Positions 54,222-64,000 of a DNA stretch of 64,000 nt are shown one piece after another. Numbering within the stretch: position 1 is the first letter of the stretch; the number at the start of each line of letters is the position of its first letter. The stretch lies in the NCBI GenBank assembly GCA_963681505.1, contig OY811980.1, positions 7,015,572 through 7,079,571 of the forward strand, written 5' to 3'. The position numbers were made by a program, and so were the translations under genes. Below the pieces are notes generated by a model, which saw nothing but the letters and a program-made list of their open reading frames with translations, was not told where the DNA came from and did not search any database. This DNA is from Eunapius fragilis. Its lineage: Eukaryota; Porifera; Demospongiae; Spongillida; Spongillidae.

Positions 54222-54320
54222 GTAAGTCGATGTGAGAAGTCCCCATCAGCTAGCTACATGTTTAGTTGATGGGATGATTACCATAAACTGAAACTGGACC
54301 TTGTTTGTTTTTACTTCATC

Positions 54321-55134
54321 CAGTGGCGTAGTGGGGTGGTTGAGCGCCCGGGGACATGATGCAATAATGGCGCCCCCCCTCCCCTCCCACTACAAATAAA
54401 GGGTTGGATCTAGGACTTTGCAGTGAGGGTTGGTAGGCAGCTGCAAGGGCGGAGAGAGATATGCCGGGTCTCGATCATACCAGCAAGGGGGTATGCAAAG
54501 CTCACCCAAAGGGTCTGGGGCGGAGCCCCAGCCGCTTTGCAACTTTAGCACTTTTTAAGCCACAAAAAAACATGATACTTTCGCATACACTGCATTTGCT
54601 TCCGCAAGCAACCTATGCCTTCGCACGTACATTCAATTGTTTACATTAGGAAATTTAGTTTGGGGAAGTATCCGCCCCCGCAAAACTACCCTCGCGCTAT
54701 GACTGCATGGCGCTATGTGTACCTGTCTGTACGATAATGGCTAACCGCTCACGCCATTGTGAGCCTGTGCACAACAGGCTCACAATGGCAGCGAGCGTTT
54801 GCGATAACCCTGAAGTTGGAACTGTTTATTCAACAGATTATGGAGGTGACGATTGGATACCGTATCTTCAATGTCGGTGATTAGAAATAAATTTAAAGGT
54901 TTGCGTGCAGATCGAGTAGTCTGGGGACCCCCGACTGACGGCTGTACATCGGGTCCCCAGACTACAGATCGCGTGCAGATGTTTGTTAACAAGACTCAAA
55001 ACGTGCCCGCGCCCCGCGGGCCCGTTCGCGTAACGGGATAATTATCTGTGCAAATTGTCTATTTTGGCGCCCCCTAAACCCCCGGCGCCCGGGGACATGT
55101 GTCCCTCCCTGCCCCCCCCCTCGCTACGCCACTG
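54321..55134. mobile_element. hAT-like MITE, second assembly copy
   Basis: Same element and same ACTTCATC flanks as at 31,658, offset 22,663. Confidence 0.8.
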
Positions 55135-55694
55135 ACTTCATCAGCACATGCTTATAGATATTAGCGTAACTTCTCTCACCGCCACGCGCACACACTGGAT
55201 CTATAGTTTGTGTTAGTGTCTTTTAACACTTTTAAGGCCAATACTAACTACCTATTTATCATTCTCCTTTTCGGAAACCGGACCGCGGCCGGCCCGTAAG
55301 ATAATATATTTTAATGGGCGTGGCTGCTATGGATAGCGTCACCTTTAGATGCGTTGCAGGTCTCTGGAGCCTATAGACTTAGCAGTTATGCCATCACTCA
55401 TGTGTGCTAGGGTCCGCGGAGGGATTTTACGAGTCCACGATCCGCCCATTTGGTGCGGCACATGCACAGCCGGTTGTTTTATAAGACAGCGTTCTTTGTA
55501 TGCACTTGTTCTGAACGAACAATAACTACTAGTACACCGAAGCATGTGAAATACTATCACATGAAACAAAAACATGAAATACTATCACATGAAACAAAAT
55601 AAATTACCGTGAGCTTACAACTGACTAGAAGGTATATGTGCAAATATATGCCTCTACCTTCATATTTTAGACCTATTACTCCCTGCTTTGACTC

Positions 55695-58600
55695 TATAAC
55701 GCGCACTCCTAGCCCCAGGATTCAGTTCAGTAGTCAGAATGTCTCATACCACAAACAAACATGTATATATATATATATGCAAAGGTATATCTAGATCTTT
55801 CTAGTGTGCGTGCATGTCATGTGCTTGGTTAACACCAGAGGTGCAAAGTAACTGCCACTACACTCGTCACCCTCTCTTCTGAGCTCAGTATCCCAGTCTT
55901 TCTGGTGCATGCCTTTCTCTCGGCGGGTATCACCTCTCAGCCTGAGAAGTGGGTTGCTCAAAGTGGTCTACTCCAGGTGGTTCCCACGGCTGTGTGCTGC
56001 TGTCTGCTGGTGTTGCTGAATGAGGGGCAAGTTGGGACTTGACTGCTGGCAGGGTTCGTCGATGAAGACGGTTGGTGTGCACCACTTTTGTGCGTTCTCC
56101 ATCAGTAATCTCCACGGTGACAGATGATTTCGTACTCCTTACAGTCCAGTTTCCCTCCCATCGCGGATCGAGTTTGCCTGCTGTGGGCACTGACAACCAC
56201 ACCAAATCCCTAGACTTAAACTGCCTCTCTGCTGAATGCCTGTCATAGTCCACTTTCTGCCTACTTGCAGACTCAGCGATGTGTGCCTCCACCAGGTCCT
56301 GTAGCTCAGCCATCTTTGCTTATAGTACAGCCTGGTATGATGTGGCTTCATAACCTCTAGGGGGGGTTAACATGTTTGACTGGTGGTGCCTTCCGTACAT
56401 CAGCATAAATGGGGACACTCCAGTGGAGGTGTGGGTGGCAGTTCTATAAGCGTATAAGGCCAGTGGCAGGTATTGTTCCCAGTCTTCCTGTCTCTCCACA
56501 TAAGTTCGCAGCAGCTGTAGTAATGAGCGATTAAACCTCTCCACCATCCCATCGCCTTGTGGGTGGTAGGGTGTGGTGTGGCTTTTCTTCACCCCAAAGG
56601 CATCCAGTGTGCTCTGGACAATGCTGCTCTCGAAATTTCGACCCAGGTCCGAGTGAACGATTTCTGGAACACCGTATGTGCAGAACAGTTTGACCAATTC
56701 TGCTGTGATTCGTATGGCTGTCTGGTCTGGGAGTGGTCTGGCATCAGCCCATTTGGTGAAGTAGTCCTGTATCACCAGCAAATACCTGTTGTTCTTGGTG
56801 GACACTGGTACTTCTAGGATGTCTGTCAATTGCAATCATCTGCCATGGGCGTCCAACAGGTATGTTTGTGAGTGGTGACCTTACTGGCATTGGCAGCTTG
56901 GACTTCTGGCATGTGGCACATTCCCTGCAATGTCTGTCCACGTCCTGGGCCATGTTCACCCAGTACGCCTCACGCCGTATCCTCTCCAGTGTCTTCAGTG
57001 TCCCTTGATGGCCTGCTGCTGGGGAGTCATGGCCCATACTCAGAGCTTGCTGGTGCAGTGTTTCTGGGACCACAATAGTTTCAGAAGTAGGCCCTGGCTG
57101 GTACTTCCTGCAAACAATACCATCCACAGTGACAAGTTGTGGCCAGAACTGTGCATATCTCCTCAGTGGTGGTTGTTTCCAGTGTCTGTGTGGGTGGCGT
57201 TGCTCAGACTGGAGTGCTTTGTATAGCTGCTGGATTGTTTCGTCCTGTTGTTGTGCTTGCCTGATCTCTTCTGCTGTGAAGGATGCATGCACTGTGGTCA
57301 AGGCTGTGTACCTAGTTTCCATGTCTGGCCCTCTTCTTCGTGACAGTGCATCAGCATTCCCATTGGTTGATCCCTTTCTATACACAATCTCAAAGCTGAA
57401 TTCCTGTATTGCCAGAGCCCAGCGACACAAGAAGCCTTCCATCTTCAGCTCACCCAACCACTGCAGTGGGGCATGGTCAGTCATTAGTTGGAAGGTGCGT
57501 CCCAACAAATAGTGGCGGAACTGTTTCATGGCCCACACAATTGCCAAACACTCACGCTGGATCACACTGTAGTTGGCCTCTGCTTTGGTGAGTGTGCGAC
57601 TGGCATAGCCAATCATTCGCTGATCTTGCTCCAGGACAGCCCCCAGGCCTACATTGCTGGCGTCTGTCTGCAGTACCATAGTGCTGGACAGTTTGTCGAA
57701 CCGTGGGTATGCAAGGACTGGTGCCTCTGTCAGGCTTGCCTTCAGCCTCTGAAATGACTCCTCGCATGCCTGTGTCCATTGAAAGGGAGTGTCCTTTTGG
57801 GTCAGCTGATGTAGTGGAGCTGCTATGTCGGCAAACCTGTCAATGTACTTGCGATAGTATGAAGCAAGTCCAAGGAATTGCCGCACCTCTGCCTCATCTT
57901 TTGGCTGGGGCCAGTTTACTACTGCCTCCACCTTGCTCCTATCTGGTGACATTCCTTCTCTGGAGAATGTGTGACCCAGGTACGTCACCTGTGCCATTCC
58001 AATCTGACACTTGCTTCCTCTCAGGGTCAGCCCCGCCTCTCTCAACCGTTGGAATGCTTGCTCCAGGTGACTCTTGTGCATCTCCTCGCTCGCTGAGTGG
58101 ATCAAGACGTCATCTATGTAAGTGGTGACGAATGGCAGTCCTCGCATCACCACATCCATTAATCTCTGGAATGTGCTAGGTGCCCCGCACAAGCCAAAGG
58201 GCATCCTTGTGAACTGGAATAGCCCCATTCCAAGTCCAGGGGAAAATGCTGTCTTCTCCTGGTCTTTTGGGTCCACTGGTACTTGCCAGTACCCGCACTG
58301 GAGGTCCAACTTGCTGAAGATCGTAGCCCCTGACAAGCGGTCCTGAACTTCATCCATCAAGGGGAGTGGGTAGGCATCCTTGCTCGTCCTCTTGTTTACC
58401 TCGCGGTAATCCACACACAATCGAATTTCCCCTGTCTTTTTCCTGGTGTAGACCGCAGGTGCAAGCCACACACTGCTACTTTCAACAATGATTCCTTTCC
58501 TGAGCATGTCGTTCATCTGTTCCTGGACTTCTTGCTGGAAGTGTGCTGGTATCCTCCTGGGTGGGACCCTTGCTGGAGGACCAACCGTGTTTATCTGGTG

Positions 58601-61600
58601 GCAAGCTAGTGTGGTTTGTCCAGGAGTCTTGACGAATCGGTCTCTTGCTTGCTGTACTGTCTCCTCAAAGCAGGACTTGATGTATCCTGGGAATTCGGCT
58701 TCGGCCAATTCATTGAAAATGGGAATTGCACACTCATCAGCCTCATCTGCAACCAGATCCTCTAGAGATGCTACAGTACACACCTTTGCTCTCCTCTCTC
58801 TCTCTGCTTTTCATATTGAATGCTGCAGCAGCATTTCTGGTTCTGGTAGAGGTGCTGGTTTAGGAACTGTGCTCACAGGTGTTTGCTTTCTCTGCCTAGT
58901 TACAGTGATTGATACAGGTGAGGTAGTGAAGTCCAGTACCAGGCCTTGTTGCTGCAGGAAGTCAACCCCAAGGATAACCTGTGAGATCAACTGTTCCACC
59001 ACGATGAAACTGTGCTCAGGTACCTCTACTATGCCTCTTAGCTTCACTGCCGCCTTGACGCTGTTCACAATGGGAAGCTCTTCACCGCCAGCCGAGACCA
59101 GCCTTAGCTTTGGCGTATCTCCCGCGCTTGTCGTTCCGTTGAGGCATTTGGCAATATCTTGCCTGATGAGTGACACCGAGGAACCAGAATCCAGCATAAT
59201 CTCCACCGTCATCCCTCCAACTAGTCCATTTACAATGGATGCGCCGCTTCTGATGGATGCGACGAACACTGCTTCGAGTGGGCTTACTGGCGCGCAGGGT
59301 GTCTGTTGCCCTCTGCAGGCACCCCTCTGAAGTTTCCCTGATACTGCGCGCGGTTTCGATCTTTGTTGGCGGGTAGATTACGGCAATTTCGACGTATATG
59401 ACCCGCTTTCCCACAGTGGTAGCAACGTAGTATTGGTCTCTCGATGCGTGGAATAAACTCGTGTTGTGTTCTGGTTTGCTGTAAGGCGCTCAGTGCTGCA
59501 ACCTGGTCCGTCAACGCTGCTACCTGCTCCGACAGCTTTTCTACAATGGCGTTCGCTGGGTTGCTAGGAGACGTTACTGCGGCGGCTTGCTGCTCGTTCT
59601 CCAGCAAGGTCAGTAGCTTCGCGCGCTCTACCGCAGACTGCAATGTAGTGGTGCTCGCTGTTGCTCTTAATTGCTTGCTGATTGTCGCGGGAAGGCCCGC
59701 CATAAACTGGTCATAGATATTATACGGAAGGGATTGGAAACGGAAGTCTTTAACACCAGGTTCCATTCATGCAGGAAAAATAAAGTAAAATGGCGGATAA
59801 TATCTATGGTTTCAGATACTTTTTCGAAGAAAACCGGTCGTTGTGTATAGTTTGAGGCTTTTTCCTTTATTCTGTCACTTGCTTAAGAGGTATGGATATT
59901 TTTAGATATGTTTTATGACTGTAAATGATTTTAGACCATAGTTTTTTTAAAGACCCGCGTTCCGTGTCTTTGCGAAGCCTTTGTGGGCGTGTAGGAAACG
60001 TTAGCGTTGTCATATTGGCTACTTTATTGTAGAATCGAGTGGAGCTTCGTGAGACAAATCGAACTGGCTAGGTATTATCTCAAATGCGTGTTGTACACTC
60101 GTACAAAAGTTGGCAATAAAGATTTAGACATGAGACTGGTTGTGGGCGTATAAAGTGCGCCAAGAGCTTTTGAGATAATACCTAGCCAGTTCGATTTGTC
60201 TCACGAAGCTCCACTCGATTCAACAATAAAGTAGCCAATATGACAACGCTAACGTTTCCTACACGCCCACAAAGGCTTCGCAAAGACACGGAACGCGGGT
60301 CTTTAAAAAAACTATGGTCTAAAATCATTTACAGTCATAAAACATATCTAAAAATATCCATACCTCTTAAGCAAGTGACAGAATAAAGGAAAAAGCCTCA
60401 AACTATACACAACGACCGGTTTTCTTCGAAAAAGTATCTGAAACGCAGTGGCAAAACGTGTTAATTGATCCTACAGTGACAGGCCGTAAGCCAGCCTATG
60501 CAATGTATTGCATCACGTGATCCGTTTCCAATCCCTTCCGTATCAGGACCTACGTTAGTAGGTCCTATGTAGGATTTGAAGTGTGATGAATACGATTAGC
60601 AAAACACCAGATTCCACTATTGCCGTTGCACCGCAGAATCAGTTGGCCTTTAGCGAGCGTGTTTGGATACAGCCAACAATTATCTACACTGTAATCAAAC
60701 TGCCGACGCTTAGAAAGCTCAGACAACAGAGATAACGCTCTCTCGTTCCCACACTCGAACCTAAAAAAAAGTTTCTCCTTCTTCTTCTTCCGGATCTGAT
60801 AAGATAAGATTTGCTCGGATAAGAGGTTTATTGCATTGTATCTTTGTCACGATTGAAGTATAATGTTAGCCGTTATGCGGAAGCACTAGAACCAACAAGT
60901 TAGAAACTTATTGCCGAGTTGGATTTGTTTTATTATGTTAGTAACGAGAGTTATGCTTGACACAAATTTCAATCTCTAGCAAACTTAGTTTTGTTAGTAT
61001 AGCCCACAACAGATTTTATCGGCCTTTGGAAGACATAAAAGTGGGCGGGAACGTGTGGTTGAACACGTTCTATATTTCGTATAGTGCATGCGCTACAGTT
61101 ACTATTATTCAATTGTTGTCACGGTTGTACCAAAAGCTTGACGTGTCTGGTTTGTTTTCTTCAAAATGCAGTCACGTCGATCGCGAAGAGAAAAGAATCG
61201 TGCAAAGAAGATCGCAAAGTTAAATGATGACTGTTGTGTTGGCGAGTCGCAAGATATTGAGGAGCGTGACAGTTTTCAAGAAGCGCATGAAAAAAAGAAG
61301 ACTTGCGACAGGAAGCGCTACAAAGCCGATCCTGAGAGTAAGAAGGATAGCATGAAGGCCCAATACTGGCTTGATCCGGAAAGTAAGAAGGAGAGCGTGA
61401 AGGCCCAATACTGCCTTGATCCGGAAAGTAAGAAGGAGAGCGTGAAGGCCCAATACTGGCTTGATCCGGAAAGAAAGAAGGATAGCGTGAAGGCCTACTA
61501 TGATCAAAATCGAGAACTGATTTTAGCCTCCAAACAAGATCAATATCAGACAAATCCAAAGGCCAAGAGAGATATCTCAAGGATAAACAGCTGCAGGAAA

Positions 61601-64000
61601 AGAAATACTATGAGGTAGGAGTGTTTGCAATGTTTGGGTGCAATATGTCCTACACGCAAGGGACCGATGTATAATTTGTATCGTGTGCGTGTGTTCGGGA
61701 AAACGAATAACGCCAGATCAATTTGCATTGGAGTATATGCTTGCCAGCTTTGATACTCTCTAAGGGATTTTTGAATAACGCCAGATCAATTTGCATTGGA
61801 GTATATGCTTGCCAGCTTTGATACTCTCTGAGGGGATTTTTATACCACATTCACACTACATGTCTGTGAATGTTGACTATTATATTTTTATAAAACCACA
61901 TGCCTGTCAATGGATACCATATATGGTGGCCCCGCATGTGTCTTTAAACCTTGCCATACAGGATGTAGCATCTATGGCTGCTAAAATATGTTCCCTAGGT
62001 TCTCTGTGTAAACTTTGACACAAATATTTTATCTTACAGCTGTACAGTCTATAAAACCACATGCCTGCCTCCTTCCTATATGGATACCATATTTGGTGGC
62101 CCAGTATGTGTCATAGCTTCTATGGCTGCTAAAACATGCAGGGCCATGATGATCTCTAATTTTCAGCTGGAACCTATTACATGCACCTCTCTTAAGAGCT
62201 ATCTATCTGCCTCGCTTTGCAGGACTAACTAACTTGCTGCATGATTCCATGTGTGGTGTCCCAGCATGTGGTCTTATACTTTGACACATATACTGTGGCT
62301 GCAAACCTGAACATGGAGCAATCCTTCCCTGGGTTCTCCAGTACATCATCTGGAACCAATTACAGCTCTTTTAAGAGCTATCACTCTGACTAAGAGATTT
62401 ATGCTTTGCAGGATTATCAAATGGCAAATGGGGTTGCAGCTGTGACCTTGACTGCATGTAAATTAATGGATCTGTCTCTATAGGCCCTAACCCCGGAATA
62501 TGAGTTCACACAATTATATGTTGTACTTAACTCACAATCCAATTCTTATATCAGTTGCTGTACGTTCTCTATACAAAACTGCTCTTAAAAATAGGCTTGC
62601 CTCCCTTCCATGTATGTGTTCATATGTCAAGGAGTCTAACATGTTTCTTTGTGTCAACATTTATCTTGCAACTTTGCATTCATAAAACCACAAGCCTGCC
62701 CCTTCCTCCATATATGGTGGCACAGTGTGTGGTCTAAAACCTAGCTTCTATGGCTGCTAAAACATGCACATGGACCACCAATCATCCTCCATGATGTTCT
62801 CCCGTTTTCAGCTGGAACCAGTTACCTATTACATGCAGCTCTTTTCTAACAGTTTCAATTTGGATAAGCGATTTATGCTTTGCAGGACTAACTAACTTCC
62901 TGCATGATTCCATGTATGGTGTCCCAGCATGTGGACTTTAAATCTCTATGGCAGCAAACCTGAACATTCCTGTGTTCTCAAGTACATCATTGTAATTTAT
63001 ATATTTAAAAAAAAATATTTTTACCCATGCATAAGTTAAAGTGGCAGCAACCCTAGGCCTCTCTCTACATGTGATTATGTGCAGTTTTACATATATCAGC
63101 AAATACTAGCCATTTGAAAAGCAGGCCGTCTTAATTCAGCCCCACCCCCACCACCACATATATAGTTGGTTTGTTCAACACATTTATTATGGGAGGCCGT
63201 TCGAGTTCCAATAATTTAATATTAGATCAGTTTTGGTTTATATAAAGCAACTTTTCTCACTCACTCTTTACTTTAAGATATGGAAGAGGTATGCATGTGT
63301 ACATAGGATTTGCATGCATGGTATTCTATCTATATAATATATATTATTACCCTTGTAGGTCACGGCAGAAGTAGCTGAGAATCTGTTTGCTGTTGACTCG
63401 GGTGAGGAGGGCCCTCCCTACTTTCCGATACCGGTCCTGGTCCCTGCTCCGGTCCTGCTTGCCCCAGCTCGGCCCCAGCTCCGCCACTGCCCCCAGCTCC
63501 GCTGCTCCCACCTGCACCACTGCTGGCCCCTGCTCCACTGGCCCACGCTCTGCTTGCCCCAGCTCCGCCACTGGCCCCTGCTCCGCTGGCCCCAGCTCCG
63601 CCACTGCCCCCAGCTCCACCTGCGCCACTGCTGGCCCCTGCTCCGCTGGCCCACGCTCTGCTTGCCCCAGCTCCACCACTGGCCCCTGCTTCGCTGCTCC
63701 CACCTGCGCCACCGCTGGCCCCAGTCCCATGGGGAATATGGCCCCTTCTGTACTGGGGGCCTCCCGGAGCTCGGCCGTATAGAAGGCAGTGAGAAAGGGG
63801 GAGGGATGGACTTCACCTTGTGTCGAAAAATTCGTATATTTATTATAATTACAACTAATGTTTTTTGAATGCTATATAGCAGGGCTACCGTTTGCGCTGT
63901 ATCGATCTTCCGACCAAGTTAAGACAGTTTAGTTAAGAGCATGCATTGTGATTGCACAGGGATGAATACTTCCTTGCCATGCGAAGTAATCTTGCATTAC
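55695..64000 (-). mobile_element. Ty3/gypsy element and its TIR insert, second assembly copy (runs off the window)
   Basis: This repeats 33,032-41,337 at offset 22,663: 3' LTR 55,695-55,869, integrase 55,930-56,835, RT/RNase H 56,744-58,783, protease 58,811-59,269, and the gag end from 59,284. The TIR element starts at 59,712, with the foldback at 59,809-60,444, the small ORF at 61,166-61,618, and the GC repeat at 63,443-63,733. The same integrase damage and the same gag insertion point are present, so this is the same insertion event rather than a second element. Confidence 0.88.

Larger units (their letters stand above)
45746..64000 (+). repeat. Near-identical 18.3-kb repeat of 23,085-41,337
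   Basis: Everything after the gap repeats 23,085-41,337 in the same order and strand. The offset drifts from 22,660 to 22,664 over the first 1.4 kb, then changes once to 22,663 at a C-run (27,941 vs 50,605). About 16 differences fall before 47,170, nearly all single-base indels such as GGG/GG, AAA/AAAA and GGAGGGAG/GGAGGAG. I saw no other difference in the remaining 16.8 kb, including the retrotransposon and MITEs. Confidence 0.93.

Overview
This is metazoan nuclear DNA. Genes are split into many short exons by compact GT-AG introns (often 45-70 bp), and they encode Ig/FN3 receptor tyrosine phosphatases, an animal family. Compact introns, many paralogous Ig/FN3 receptors and dense small foldback elements fit a demosponge such as Amphimedon; the species is inference. 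One run of exactly 200 N (45,546-45,745) marks an assembly gap.

Layout. (1) 1-6,750: 5' flank and first intron of receptor gene A, rich in minisatellites, hAT-like MITEs with poly-G/C runs, and a small palindromic MITE. (2) 3,251-14,265 (+): gene A, a complete receptor-type protein tyrosine phosphatase (RPTP). I resolve 23 exons whose lengths sum to 3,537 nt (1,178 codons plus stop) in one continuous frame: signal peptide, two Ig-like domains, FN3, Ser/Pro stalk, membrane segment, tyrosine-motif exons, a third Ig domain on the cytoplasmic side, then PTP domains D1 and D2. (3) 16,348-19,923 (-): gene B, a convergent paralogue with the same ectodomain, two ITIM-like tail exons and no phosphatase found. 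(4) 20,122-20,478: broken paralogue fragment C. (5) 24,646-26,607 (+): gene D, a 5'-truncated paralogue with Ig, three FN3 and a membrane exon but no phosphatase. (6) 29,040-45,545: a diverged duplicate of the 1-10,310 segment carrying gene F. F has its signal peptide exon at 31,516 and its remaining exons from 42,986 up to the gap. Its 11.4-kb first intron holds a hAT-like MITE and a decayed Ty3/gypsy element whose gag is split by a 4.65-kb TIR element. (7) 45,746-64,000: an almost base-perfect repeat of 23,085-41,337, starting directly after the gap. Differences are mostly 1-base indels crowded into its first 1.4 kb, so it is probably a false assembly duplication, or else a very recent tandem duplication.

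How it fits together. A, B, D and F look like one receptor family that spread by tandem, inverted and partial duplication. A can sense through Ig/FN3 domains and dephosphorylate through D1. B keeps the ectodomain and ITIM-like tyrosines without the enzyme. That resembles paired receptor clusters elsewhere in animals, but function here is inference. Paired filled and empty insertion sites between the A and F segments date several elements after the A/F duplication.
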